From: Lenisia limosa
Lineage: Eukaryota; Breviatea
NCBI GenBank assembly: GCA_001655205.1
Contig: LPNZ01009407.1
Location: 1 to 64,000, forward strand
Length of the DNA stretch: 64,000 nucleotides
Direction: 5' to 3'
Shown here: in pieces, positions 12,383 through 25,401 of the stretch
Layout: each line of letters opens with the position of its first letter
How positions within the stretch are numbered: the stretch's first letter is position 1
Position numbers and translations under genes: made by a program
The notes under the pieces: generated by a model
Told to the model about the DNA's origin: nothing
The model's input: the letters and a program-made list of their open reading frames with translations, nothing else
Database searches by the model: none

Positions 12383-13509
12383 ATGGTTTGGAAGTATAGA
12401 AAGGAGCACTTACCCTCAGCGGAGCGGCTGATTGACGCAGGTGTTGCTAAAATAGATTTTATTATACGCAGTTCAATTGAAAAGAAAGGAACTGCAGTGC
12501 TTGGCCTGGTATGCAAACCTCGGACTGTTCCCTAAATTGCGTATTGCTCTTCTATCCTACCTCTCCCCTTATATATTTCTACATTTTGAGTTTAAATTTA
12601 TATCGATTATATTTAACTCAATTCCACTCCTGAAACATCTTTTCACAGACAACAGAGTGGAGGATCAACCCCTGGCCCAGTTTATCAAAAACTGGCAACT
12701 CATGACCTTCCTTGGGATAAGGTCCATATTTTTTTGATTGACGATCGAATTGTTGAAGACACCCACAAGGACTCTAACCAGAGATTGTGCAAAGACACCA
12801 TTCTCTCTGCTGCTATTCCAAAAGATAATGGTGTGTTGATTTCTCTTGTTATGTCCAAGAGTCAGACTATGAACTGATAATTTAGTTGTTTTCCCTGACA
12901 CGAACTTGCCGGTTGAAAAGTGCGTGAACAAATACAACGAAGATATTAAGACCCTAATAGAAAAGCATGGCCCTTGTGACCTTGCTGTTCTTGGACTGGG
13001 TAAGGGGAAGCTTTCATCGAATACCTGTTGGTTTCTGATGAATGATGCTCTCTTCCTTGGTTCCAGTAATTTTTCTAGGGGAAGATGGTCACCTTGCTTC
13101 TCTCTTCCCTCCTGTTATTGATTCCGGCTTTTCAAGTGCAAAGGTCTGCATATCACTCCATGTAGTTTCAATATCAAAAATCCCAAAGAAAGAAACTGAC
13201 TGGAATACTCATTATTTTCAGTATGCTGTCCACACAACCACCGAGAGATTTGCCATCTTTGACCGTATTACAGTAACAATGCCCGTTATTGAGCAGTCAA
13301 AAAACAAGGTACCTCCATGAAGTGCCTTTAATTGCCAAGATTTTCTTCCTGAAGGGAGAGAACAAGCAGCCCGTGTGGAAGGAAATGGAGGAGGCGGAAA
13401 TGAACCCGAAAAGGTAAGAACCTTTTGAGTCCAATTCAAATTTCAACTTAGATGGCCAGCCCACTGCCTGCTTCGCCACGAATCAACTCTTGCCATGTTC
13501 ACGCCCTAA
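12383..13509 (+). CDS. PGLS: 6-phosphogluconolactonase
   Basis: The enzyme hydrolyses 6-phosphogluconolactone to 6-phosphogluconate, the second step of the oxidative pentose phosphate pathway, in the cytosol. Family motifs appear in order across spliced exons: TAVLGL followed by QQSGGSTPGPVYQKLA (sugar-phosphate loop), LPWDKVHIFLIDDRIV, DSNQRLCKDTI, the substrate-binding LGLGGEDGHLASLFPP, then ERFAIFDRITVTMPVI. The C-terminus WPAHCLLRHEST ends at TAA 13507. The Asp and His expected for catalysis (GEDGH) are present. The intron before GEDGH was placed so that the glycine-rich turn is continuous. Length and order fit the cytosolic single-domain enzyme. The gene converges on the proteasome gene, with 99 bp between the stops. 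Confidence 0.93.
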
Positions 13510-13608
13510 GGTTGATGGTGGTACACTGTATTCAAAAGGACATTTCACGATACAATCTTCAACATCCACGCCTATCTTAACGTTATTCTGGGGCCACGGG
13601 TCATTTGT

Positions 13609-14822
13609 CTAATGGTCGATTTCCTGAAGGTAGTCCTTGACTTCTTCGGGCTTGAGGACAGTGAACGTTCCGTCAGCACGGGCAACACCAAGTTCAATGT
13701 TCTCGTGCGTCATGCGACCGTCAAATCCTTCCTGGAGATGTTAATGGTACAATCAAAGGACTTGAATAGAAAAAAAAAGGGAATCTAGGCTAACCGTTCA
13801 CACCATCTTGTTTTTAAGAATAATTAATAGACACAAGTTTGATTGCAGATAATGATAAAAAGGGAGAAGGTTAACTCAATTCAATGCGAATGGACTTCTA
13901 TACGTGTATTTAGCCAGATTATGTTGTAAAGGCCACTTATTAAGGATATTCTCCTCAGAAGACAACAATATGGATCGCTCCCCAACCCACTTTCAAAGTC
14001 AATAAGGCGGTGTGAATGGCATCATCAAGCTCCATATCTGGGGAGTATCTGAACTAATAAACCAAAATCATGGATGTCGGAGTATGCTGTGATGTTGGGA
14101 TGAAAAAGATAAAGAAAGAAAGGCACACCTCTTTTCAAGGAAAGTCTTAGCATTGATCATGTTCTTGCCAATAGCAGTGGCCTTCCATGGGAAAGAGGAG
14201 CCTAGAATAAATCAGTATTAATGTCACCATACCTGAGGGATCAACTTGGTGAAGTGTTGGTCCAGTGTGGTCATAGCCACAAATCAGCATAGAAACACCG
14301 AATGGTCTCACACCACTATATCAATAAGCGCTGATCGAACAGGCGGTAAACTAACCCTGATTGGGTGTACTCCTGCATCAAAGACGCCACATTCTTTACG
14401 ACATCCTTAACAGGAGCAGGGTCGTTATAAAGGCGATGATACGCTTCTGCTTTCTTTCTAGCATGCTCAACCAAGACTTTATAATCGGTTCCCATTCCTA
14501 AAATAAAGATTTTTGTGAGATACTAACACTAACAAAGGAGCTAAATACCTGAATAGACAGAACCGACATGATCAGCAAGAACAGACACCTTCTCAATCGA
14601 AGATGCAACAACATGAGGGTTGGGAAGCTTCTTTTCTGTGGCTAAAACAACACCATTCTTAGCTAAACGAATGGTAAAAAATAGAGTGAAATAAATTTGT
14701 TACTAACCACGAATTCCGAGTGAAGTAGGAGCAGAGCCAACAGCAGCTAACGCGTATTCGATTTGAACAAGCTTCCCAGAAGGCGAAAACGTGGTTAAAG
14801 AAAATGAATAAGCTTCACTCAT
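13609..14822 (-). CDS. PSMA2: 20S proteasome subunit alpha type 2
   Basis: This is a structural alpha-ring subunit of the 20S proteasome, which gates entry into the proteolytic chamber. The start at 14822 gives [18 protein letters not shown] followed by [10 protein letters not shown], the alpha-subunit N-terminal signature and closest to alpha-2. Downstream exons encode [10 protein letters not shown], a short VGSVYSG exon end, then [58 protein letters not shown] and [14 protein letters not shown]. The last exon has [16 protein letters not shown] and ends at TAG 13609-13611. All expected blocks are present with five or more introns. No defects were seen. Confidence 0.95.
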
Positions 14823-15158
14823 GATTAGTTAGTAATTAAAATGTGTAGATATTTGCAAATTATTATTAATGAAGGTAAATGAAGGCAGAATGAAGGTTGA
14901 AAACGGAAATAGCCTTAAATTCGGAAGCATTCGGAAAGTTCAGTTCTCAACAATTGCCAAGCTGCGACTTGTTGCTATCAAGTTGCTATACCCTTGCTAT
15001 TTCAGAGTTATTGGTTATTTGTAGAATCTATCTGCACAATTGCATAATAATTAATTGCTTTTATTTGACTTCAACAGGTTCATTCTTCAGTCATTCTTAG
15101 ATTCTTAGTATTGATTTAGTCCAATTTGAAACTAAAAGGGAGTACATCAAATATGTAT
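14823..15158. other. Intergenic region upstream of the proteasome gene
   Basis: This 336-bp space separates two tandem minus-strand genes and would contain the proteasome promoter and the 3' UTR of the RasGEF gene. No other feature was seen. Confidence 0.4.
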
Positions 15159-18100
15159 CTAAAGGACCAGTTTATCCTTAGTGGAGCCACGAGGTTCAAT
15201 TGCAAGAGACATGCTATAGGCTTTCTTTTCATCAATGACAGACGCCTCTGTGATATACTTCCAAATCTCGGATTTTAACTAAGGTATAAAAAACAGACAG
15301 GAGATCCAAACCTCTGGTAATTCCTTTAAGTTATATGCAGTTTGCTGATACTGCTGAAGATCAAGAATGACATTCATTTCCATAACTCTCTAAAAAGTGA
15401 TTTTTGATGAGGAAACACAAAAAACTTTTGACAAAAAAATATACTCTATCGATATATATACTATCACAAGCCATCGACACATATCTTGATTTCTGATATA
15501 CTATCATATCAATATTAATTATGTACATGTACGATAGGCCTACTTTTGTGAAATTAATGAGCTTGCCAATTTGATCCGGGTTTCCATCACCAATAAAAGT
15601 TAAATCAGAAAGGAAAACACCTAGACAATCAGTAAACGCCCGGTACGCTCCAACATTACCGATATAAGGGATACAGGGCGGGGAAATGGACTTGAGGTTG
15701 CTTCTGTAATTCTTGTATGACATTTCCGCACTCATAAGAACTTCTTGGCTTGCCAAAGTCTAGCATTAACAATAAAAATCAACATCCATGAGTTTTTTAT
15801 TGACATCCTTACGTGTATGTTTCAATCTGAGTGTTGCTGAGTTGTTCAAACCAGCTAATACTGAAGTTAAAGCAGAATAGTTTTGAAGAGATTGGAATTC
15901 CTAAAAAATAAATTAAGGCACAAGCAATCTTACAATAGCTAATTTGATAAACCACTCCATTCGCTTTACTCTGGCCTTCAGACCCTCAACTCGAACCATG
16001 TCATGCGTAATCCTGAAGTTAGAAATAAAGGACTACCAATTAGAGAGAATATTAAAAGTATCAATAAAACCAAGAACGTTAGGAGAGCGGTGCTGGGTTT
16101 TTGGCTTTGACCAGGCTTGGTTCAACAATTCAGGTGCCTGGAACGTAAACATAATACACTTCCCTTACTCTGATACATGAATAACGCTCAAAGTCAGCAA
16201 AGGTAATTTGTCTTGCAACTTCAATAGGATCAATATCATAAACGGTCTGAACAGCACTTTTTGGAATCTTGAAGAATAAAGAGAAGATTGCCCAACAATT
16301 GGTTCAGGAGGATCCTCGTTGAAATGCCGCTGTCTGCCAGTTGTAGCCACGGCCTTCTTCTTGTCAATGGTTTTAAGAAGCTGTGTGGACAAAGACGACA
16401 TGCTTTGGGAAAAATCTCCTTGAATAAACTTAACAAGCCTCTCCTAATAGATCAGTGCAAAGATGTACGCTCTACAAACTTGAAGTGGTTCATCAAAGTC
16501 GGCCCAATAGTCTGAAATCCACATTTTAAGCACGTTTCCAACCCGAAGATTAACAATCGATTTAGCTTTCGAGTAATCCTGCACAATAAGACAAAGATTG
16601 GAGGCTAACCGCATCACCCATGTCTAAGGCGCGCGGGACACAGGAGCGCTCAATTAGTTTCGTCAGGAGAACATTGGGAGAGGTGAACGATTGATAAGTC
16701 AAGAGGAAGGTTTTTTGGAATGTCATATCTACAGAGTAAACCACACATAGCAACACTTCATAATATTGTGAGGATAACCATGATAATAAGTTGGATTTTT
16801 GGCAAACCATGATTGTCGGTTGAAGTAACAGTTCTGATCAAATAGTTGAGCGATCCAGCTTCAATGAACTGTTTGCCGTCCTTGGAGCCAAAGAGGACAT
16901 TTGAAGTACTAGAGAGTAATATATTATGTTGAGCGGACTTACCTATCTTCTGGTTCATCCCAGAAGGGAATATCCTGAGCAACACCATCTAAAATGAATC
17001 AAAAAAAAAAAANNNNNNNNNNNNNNNNNNNNNNNNNNNNNNNNNNNNNNNNNNNNNNNNNNNNNNNNNNNNNNNNNNNNNNNNNATGAATAAGTAACAT
17101 AACTCAAATTCGACCAACCTCCATTGTCATCATCAGTGACATCCACGTTTGACGCAAGCACACAACCCTAATAAATCAGCTTATTGTAATATTGACTATT
17201 ATAATCTGATATAAACAATTTACTCTAAATCTTTTCACAAAAGATGCCTACAAATAAAAGATACCACCTTGATTTATCTCACTTTTCATTGAAAAAAAGG
17301 TCGGAAATGTTAAGTGTTATGTAGTACTGTACTTTAAAACTTTTATATGATCTACTCTGTATTATCACAAAATTAACAACCCAACATACGTGTCTTTGTC
17401 TCAGGTAGAGAGTTGATTGCCTTGGAATACCTGCTCCTTCGATTCCCTCCACAATTGGAGAGCTGCCAAGAAGTTCTTCTCCATACGACTCATCAGGATC
17501 TTCGATCGCGGCCGACAACGAAAAGGGGGCTTCGGGGTCCTTCAACGGGCTTAGAGACCATTGGTGGGGGTGATTCAATTCTAACAATTAGACCGGAGGC
17601 TTCCTTACTGCTATTAAAATGGGAGCAAATTTGGGCTAAAATGGAGGCGACTGGCCCATCCACATCAACTTCAATTTCGTCTTCAAGAGATAATGCAATA
17701 TCAAAAGCTTGGAGGCGGGGTGTTAAGGTAACAAGATCCTTGAGACATAAAAAAACAAAAAAAAACCATAACTTACCCCATGTTTCAAATTATAGTCACA
17801 AATTGTGTTAGTAGGGTCTTCAAAATATATTGAAACTGGTTTCTGAACAATAAGAATCCTCGAAGTTTGGACAAACCTTCTTGCCGACCACATCTTGAGA
17901 GGTCATGATTGTGTAATTATCAGGTGATTTGATATTCCCCTAAAGATTAAAAGAGAAACTAAGAAGAGGCCATACTTCTCCCATCGAAACGAGGGTGTCA
18001 AGCAGCTCCTGTACTGTAGCCCGTTTTCTGACTGACAGAGACCTTTTCTCGGGGAATCCGGGAACAATGCAAAACAGGTTCACTTCCAATTCTCTAAACT

Positions 18101-18672
18101 CACAATATGTCTAAAAAGTTACTCAATAGGTCAATAGCGTACCGCTCCACTGGCAAACTCCATGAGAGCTCCTTGCGGCTGGAACCATGTAGAGTTTCCC
18201 TTGATACCAAAATGCTGAACTTCGTCGTCCGTCAGGCCGAAGGTCTCGCCAAGCTGCGAAACCACTTCATGCACCTTGAGACAAGGCTCAAACTCAATAG
18301 TCCTGCTTGTTAACAAAGGCTTAGAGGAGCAAACCTGCTTTCGCCGTTGTATAGAAGGTGGAGAGGAATAGGTTTTGGTCGGAATTCAACGGCATGCTGG
18401 GTGTAAAGGAAAGTAGCTATCTTACTTCTTTGTCAATACCCTGCTCCAGAACACATTCATCTTCATCAATCCATTCCCCTTTCTCAACATTGAAAAGTCC
18501 ATACCCTTCATGATTGCTAAATAGAATAAGATGCAATACCGACCCACGGAATTGCACGGTGCTGTCCTTGGAGATGCATCAACAACTGATCTCCAGTTGT
18601 TCCTCCAGTAATGTACATTGTTGAAACATGGTTAAGCGCTGGTACGCTCACCTGGATTGGCTTATTCTCCAT
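15159..18672 (-). CDS. Ras-family GEF with talin/FERM-like N-terminal domains
   Basis: The protein should activate a Ras-like GTPase by nucleotide exchange. The C-terminal half is clear. The RasGEF N domain includes TFQKTFLLTYQSFTSPNVLL and NLRVGNVLKMWISDYW. The catalytic CDC25 domain includes YDIDPIEVARQITFADF, ISPPCIPYIG and LTFIGDGNPDQI followed by KLINFTKV. The C-terminus is EPRGSTKDKLVL then TAG. The N-terminal third is unusual: after MENKPIQVSVPAL it has GYGLFNVEKGEWIDEDE, an in-phase HAVEFRPKPIPLHLLYNGE, and RTIEFEPCLKVHEVV. These closely resemble the talin F0-F1 pair (the FGLF..KGIWLE and PLKIRMLDG..KTI patterns). Two further ubiquitin-like or linker blocks follow, then a spliced junction chosen by frame (LI|DPEAPFSLSAAIEDP). 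The 17013-17085 gap removes part of the middle. The start is head to head with TENT4. Confidence 0.85.
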
Positions 18673-19256
18673 CGCCAACAACTCCGATGACTTTTTGGCT
18701 TTTTGTTACTTTTCTCTTGTATATTAGGATATAATTATATAAGATAAATATTTCTGCCCAGGGATTAAAAGAAGAGTTTGAAGGCTTGAGGGAATAAGTT
18801 AAAGAGAAACAAATAAGCGCACTGGTCCAAGACATAGTTGTCATTTTTGGTTTTTTGAGAAATTCGAAATTCACTCACAGAATTACTTATTTTTGATAAC
18901 CTTTGCTTATATACAACAATTACATGTCTTAATATCTTTATGTGATGAGAATCTTACCTAAATAAGCGCTCCTTTACTCGACTGAGCTCAATTTTGTCTA
19001 TAAACTTAAGGTTTGTGGTGTACTTGAAGGGATTTTGCCTGAAATCAATGAAGTATGTTTGAGAAAGGAGTTATGATCCTTCTTCCTCACCTTTTCCCTC
19101 TATCTTACTGGATTCAAATGGTTACGAATAAAAATAGGAATGTTCATTAGGGCAAATCACACTACTACAAGGTCCAGTCATTTTCTCAATCACTATTGTC
19201 TACCTTGCCTGATTCTTTCAATCAACGATCTCATGCTCTAGTGCTTTTTGACCATC
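18673..19256. other. Divergent intergenic region, 584 bp
   Basis: This lies between the RasGEF and TENT4 starts. It is AT-rich and contains no supported exon, so it probably holds promoters for both genes. Confidence 0.4.
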
Positions 19257-22200
19257 ATGTCTAGTCCTTCTGAGGATTCAGGACAATCATCAGGTTAGAA
19301 GGGTGCCACCTCCACCTTTAATTTTTTGATGACTGAACATCTATCGTTTTTTTTGAGGAGTTGACTGATATGACTGATATGACTGTCTAGGAAGCCAGCC
19401 TGTTCGCAACGACAGCCCATGGGTCTTTACCAAAAAGGATTCTAAGGTTTGTGGGAAGAAACACGTTTGTTTTCGTCCAAGATGATACTCCATAACCTCG
19501 TTGGCATACAAGCGTGATTGTTTAAGCCCACGCCACCCCCTCAAAAGACCACCAAAGCACCCCAAGCTGGCATGACGATACCGCATCCTCAGAATATTCA
19601 ACCATCAAACAAGCAGATAGCCCCCCAGACAATGGCACCAACGTTGAAGCCAAACCAGCCTCCTCATAAAGCTGTGCAGCCCATGAAGACCCAACCGGTG
19701 TCCCCCCAGACGGCTGCTCAACTCTCCAAGTCCCAGCAGCCCCACAGAATGGTTTCGCCTATTACGCCGTCACCTACCCCGCCCCATCAACAGCCCATGA
19801 TTGCTGCTCAGCCACCAGTTGCTCACTCTATTCCCCAAGCTGTTTGCCGGAGATTGGAATTTACGCTTGCTCTCCCCGACAACATAAACATTTTCTATTT
19901 ACCAAAATATGAACCTCATATTATGCTTCCTTTTAATAATAGTGGTGGTATAATACCGACTGACAACAAGTAATCCTTTTATTCTTTCAAAAAAATAATA
20001 ATGATTGGAGAAATAATGTGACTCGAAAATCTCTACCCACAGGTTTCCTCGAGCTGATATGAGAGCATTTTTTTCCACCTCTCATTTCTGCAGGCAATGT
20101 CTATGCCCCATCATCACCATGTTATGCACTCCCAGCCTCGCCCCGTTGCTGCACATATCCCCATGCCCCCTCACAACCCGGTGAGCTTGTTTTCTATGAG
20201 AAAACAGCAAGATATTTTTATTGTCTTTAAAATGCAACACTCATCAGGAGCACTGGTAATGATAGGATACAGTATCTTTAATAGAGACTCCTTCTCTCTT
20301 TTGCCATCTATCTCCAATTTTGTTACAGATCAGAAATTTGCTTTGCGGAATTGAAGTAATTATATATGTTCGGTGAAATGTTTCCCTTGAAAAGTCGTAT
20401 ACATCGTTTCCTCTGTTAGTATCATAATGACGATATCAGAGCCCCTCCCAGTGGCCTATCCAGCCTCAACGAGCCCACACCCATTCCCGGCCCATGAACC
20501 TAGTTGCAGGACACATTGCAATTGCCACAGAAGGATCAGTGGGTTGCTGATATAAAAAAAACCGCTTACATGTTAGAGAAATATTAAGGTTGTTATTAGC
20601 TTGCTTTGGTGGTTGATTCTTGTTATTAGCTTGTTTTGGTGGCTAATTATTGTTATTAGCTTGCTTTAGTGACTGATTATTGTTATTAGCTTGCTTTGGG
20701 TTAAGTTTACCTTGCCAGGCTTCTGCAGCGAAGCCGATTCCGCAACCCCAGCAGTATCCACTCTCCTCGCCAGGATCGTCCGTCAAATCACCCCCTCTTT
20801 CAGCTGCCACCTCTCGCCCACCTATCAACACTCAAGTTTGCTCAACTGCTTTTATCGATTGCCTGCAATATTTTCAGTTACTATTTCTATGAAGATGGCA
20901 TGGACGACCCAGTCATAATACTGCCTTATTTTATTTTTCATTTCCGCATATTAACTTGCGCAGGCACTTGGACAGAAGCTCAACAACGTTCAGCTGACCC
21001 CTCAACAGTACCCCATTCGTCCCATGCATATGCCGGTAGGCTTCAGGATTCTTCTGGCACTGATTAGGGCGGGTTGTATGATATTACCAGACATGTCCTT
21101 ATAGAGTCAATGCGATTCAATTCTGTTATTTTTAACCCCTCAAGTCTCATGTCCACGCCCCTCAGCCCAATGCACAAACACGTATCCACCCCTCACAGGG
21201 TAAGAACTGCAAATACTCATGAAGAGAGGGGGCATAGTGGCTTTAATCTCATGAGTATTCGAAAATATCGTTTTTCTATATTTCTATGATATGGTCAATT
21301 GAGCTCTCACATTTAAGGCCCCATCCACCCAACAGCAGCGCCTCAAAGCCCGGCGAGACCATCCCCTGTTCCTATTTCCACCACTCCACATTCTGCACCC
21401 GCGGTGAGGCCTATACGTTGAAATCTAGGGATTTGGGAAACGCTCAAAACTACAATTATACTGCTCTTTCTGTGGTCTCTAGTTTAAGAGGATTCTGCTT
21501 TTATTACTTTTTTTTATTTGATTTTTGTTCTTTGTTTATTGTGCCATTTGGTATTAGAACTCAGTTGTTCAATAATAAGAGGATCCTGTTCGTGCTCAAC
21601 AGAAAGTCACCTTCTCAGGTTGGAATGACAATCCCCTTTTCGCTTCCCCCCACTGCCAACCCCCCACCAGCAGTTCGAGGACATACCGTAGGGTGAAGGC
21701 AATGGTTTCGAACTGTTTTGTTGTATTCCGCTTTATGAGTTCTTTGCCTCGTTCATTCCCATCCCTAAACCCGCCCAGATCCTGATCTTATCATAGCCTA
21801 CTCTCTTTTGAACAGATCTCATGATCTAGTCCCCCCTGTCCACATCCTCCCCCATGTCGCCACCCAGTTCTCAGCCANNNNNNNNNNNNNNNNNNNNNNN
21901 NNNNNNNNNNNNNNNNNNNNNNNNNNNNNNNNNNNNNNNNNNNNNNNNNNNNNNNNNNNNNNNNNNNNTCAACCTGAGGAAAAGTGGGCAATCGATATCT
22001 TGCATAGCCAATAGCTGGAATTCCATCGAATCTTATTCTATTTATTTTCTTTCTTCTATAGAAAGATACCTGAGATTTGCTTGTTCAAACTTCCTATGAG
22101 ATATCATGCATATTCTATTTTACATGTATTTTTTTGAAAGAATAATACATGATATTACATTGTTAATATGATATAAAATCTAGGAATAGGAATACTCATA

Positions 22201-24875
22201 AATGAAGCTCTAATCTGACACCTCTAGACTCGCGGCCCCTCTGTGACCTACCGCGGCGAGAGGAAGGATCGTGGGTTGGGTGAAAGGCTTCACTTCTGTC
22301 CAAAAAAGAATTTTATTGGTCTTTTGGACCAAAGTGAATGAAAGTGGCGGCATCGACTACATTTATCTTGGTACATTTATACGCTGTTCTTTGACCAATA
22401 ACATCCCAGCCACTTTGTTTTCTTACCTTTCCAGTTTACATAACGAAATCTTGGACTTCTGCAATTACATTCAACCCACACCGGCCGAGCTTTGGATGCG
22501 CTCTGATGTGCTGAACCAGCTTCAACAAACAATCAATCAGCTTTGGCCAAGTGCAACGGTTTGGTCCCTTCGCTCTCTTTCCCTCTTCTTCTCACAATAT
22601 TTCTTTCTCGTTCTCTGATCTCTTTATCGCGTATAGTGTTTCTCCTTGTTGTCTCTCTCATTCCTTGTGTTCTTGCTTTGTTCTTTCAGGATGAATTCTG
22701 GTGTATCCNNNNNNNNNNNNNNNNNNNNNNNNNNNNNNNNNNNNNNNNNNNNNNNNNNNNNNNNNNNNNNNNNNNNNNNNNNNNNNNNNNNNNNNNNNNG
22801 TATCATTTTGTTTAGTCAATCCACAATCCAATACTATGGTTATTTACATATTTTATGCTCCGTAGATGGAGGTGTTCGGCTCCGTGCTTACCAGGCTTGT
22901 CTTACCAAAGTCGGACATTGATGTGGTTGTCTTCGGAGTTAACAACAATATTGTTTCGGCCTTACACAGGTAAGAAAACAACTTTGTGAAGGCTTTTCGT
23001 TCCAATTTTTATGAATCAATCATACATGAATCTTAATGAATGTAGACTTGAAGAGGTTCTTTTGGAACGCGTAGCGTCTAGTGTACAAGTCATTCCCAAA
23101 GCCAAGGTCCCCATCCTCAAATACGTTGATAGCTTTTCTGGGGTGAGCATTTTGATCTATGAGTGACCAATTCTGATGAAAATAGTCAATCCCTTTTTGT
23201 TTCTCTTGAAACACATCCTTTGACCACTCAGTGCAATGTTGACGTCTCTTTTGACATCCCATACGGCCCTCGGAACACAAGGCATCTCAACAGTTTCCTC
23301 GACACTAGTCCAGCTCTCCGTCCACTCACGTGAGAGGCGTTATCATATGACCTGCTGTAGTTTTATCTCTCATTTCCAGATTATCCAAAACGGTTAATAT
23401 TTATCAGGGGGTACCGAAGTATTAAGTCCTTTTCATTTCCAAGTGCTCACTGGAAACACACCATTAGCTCACCGTTCAGATTGACGATCAAGTTCCTTCT
23501 CAGCCAGCAAAACTATAACGAGCCTTATTCCGGCGGCCTGGGCTCCTATGCATTGGTGTTAATGGTCATTTCACATCTCCAAGTGGGTAGCGTTTGGACT
23601 GATTGATCCATGAATAGATATGTAGTTGTGTTCTGATCCAAATAATGGGTCTTTTCACTTGTATTCACGAGACACTAAGCACTGTACTTTAAAATTTCAT
23701 ATATTGTTCATTTCTTAGAACTATCCATGTAACCGAAATGCGGTTCCCGTCTGCGTGCCAAAAACGCCCGGTGTTGATTTGGGGGACTTGTTGATCTCCT
23801 TCTTCTACGTCTACGGAGAGCACTTTGACTACACGGTTGGAGAGGGTACTATCAAGATTTCGTTGTCTTTTCGTCTTTATTACTATTTGCATTTCCATGA
23901 CACAGATAGATACATTCTTCACTTCTGTACAGTGTTGTTATTTATTGCCCAGAATTCTGCAATCAGTATTCTTCAGCATGGTACCTACTTCCCCAAAACC
24001 AGTCGTAATTGGTATGACAGCAAACACCCCAAAAAAAATTGCTTTTCAACAATAATGCAGTCTCAAACATACATCTGCATATTACCAACGGCAGTTCTCT
24101 CAAGTAGATCGGATCTTTAACCAGAGTTCCCGTTTACTTTCTCAGGTTTGACAGCAGCAATCCATCAGCGTTGGCGGTGGAAGACCCCCTGCTCCCGAAA
24201 AATGACGTGGCGAAAGCAGCGTTTTTAATTTCACATATCCGAAATCTCTTCCGTGAGGCCTACAATCGATTGACTGGAAATCGACCGGTCAGGTCGCCAA
24301 ATACCTGTGGGTACTTGCCTTTTATGGTGATTCACGTTGTTTGAACAACTGCTAAATGTTTTTGATCATTTTTACTCTTTTTTTTAGAAACCCAAGCTCT
24401 TCCACCAGGTCAAAGTGGTGACTAACCCATGTAGCACACCCTAACATTCCGTCCCTATCGCTTCTCTCTCGCATTATAACTCTTTCACCTGTTTGTGGTG
24501 GCGGAGGGGAGGGTGTGTTTTCTGGGATGCAGTGTTGGTAGATTTGGGGGGTTTCAATTCACTGTTCGGACAGTTTTATTTAGTGTCATCATTCACCGTC
24601 ACCCCCAGGAATTTGATAATGAGCGACGACAAATTGACGAACTTTTTGTTCCATATGCCACGCAAATGGCAGCGCGAGTGAGCTGGGCTTGATTTATATT
24701 CCAAAAAGACTGGGTTTCTTGAGTTACTAAATAACTTCACCTTTCATTATGGTCAATGCCTTACTGATAAAATTTTGAATATCATCTCATTAAGATGGGA
24801 TCTTCACAATATGTAAATGAGCTTTTTGGTTTGACCATGTAGGTGAAAGAAAAGTCTGAACAAATGAGCGATTAG
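19257..24875 (+). CDS. Non-canonical poly(A) polymerase, TRF4/TENT4 type
   Basis: TRF4/TENT4 enzymes add short 3' tails to nuclear RNAs, marking them for the exosome or changing stability. The first third is a disordered Pro/Gln/His-rich region (for example PHHHHVMHSQPRPV and TPSPTPPHQQPM) over about nine exons. The catalytic part starts at about 22222 with LHNEILDFCNYIQPTPAELW and QTINQLWPSAT. The nucleotidyltransferase motif FGSVLTRLVLPKSDIDVVVF supplies two catalytic aspartates, and CNVDVSFDIPYG supplies the third. The central domain follows: YSGGLGSYALVLMVISHLQ, VDLGDLLISFFYVYGEHFDY and AVEDPLLPKNDVAKAAF. Gaps at 21878-21968 and 22709-22799 hide linker and the strand before FGS. Two ends are possible: reading straight to TGA at 24692, or splicing at GTGAGC to a last exon VKEKSEQMSD with TAG at 24875, which I prefer because the donor is strong. 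Confidence 0.9.
20591..20700 (+). repeat. 30-bp tandem repeat, 3.7 copies, intronic
   Basis: Units begin TGTTATTAGCTTG at 20591, 20621, 20651 and 20681, a period of exactly 30 bp with a few substitutions per copy. The array lies inside an intron of the TENT4 gene. Copies are directly adjacent with no spacers. Confidence 0.9.
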
Positions 24876-25401
24876 CGGCTCTTCAGCTTCCTCTTTCCTC
24901 TGTGGGTTCAGGCAAAGGTTATGATTTCATTTTCCATAAGAACAATAGAGTATTGCTGCAACCAATGAGACCCCTTTTATTTTTTCTCTCACCATTGCAG
25001 CCTTCTTCTTTCTCTTCAGGTCCTTTTAGCGTATCAAAAGCCGACTAAATTCGTCTTTGTGATTCTATTTCTTCTGGGTTTCTTTTTGATGTATTAGCTT
25101 TTTTCCTTAGTTTAGATACTGATTACCATCGTCAGATGTTGAACAACTGGGTATTTGAAGATGATACTATGTTGATGTTGGAGATGGAGGTTGGCAATGA
25201 CAGCATTGTGGCAATAGGATCAAAGGAAAAATAGGATGATCGGAGGATTAAATAATTAGGCATTGTTGAACCTTTCTTGAGGCTGTGTTGTGTTGAGGGA
25301 GTTGAGGGTCAATGGGGTTCGGGATTGAAAGCTGCGCCGCCGAGGTTCCTCTGCAAAAAAAAATCTCAAAAACAACACGCAATTTATTATTATCTATTAA
25401 A
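24876..25401. other. Intergenic region between TENT4 and calponin
   Basis: About 525 bp, probably the 3' UTR of TENT4 followed by the calponin promoter. T-rich stretches are present, but I see no gene, RNA or repeat. Confidence 0.4.

Noticed and set aside
20591-20700. Regular 30-bp repeats resembling a CRISPR array
   Set aside because: The units are directly adjacent with no spacers and lie in an intron of a nuclear gene.
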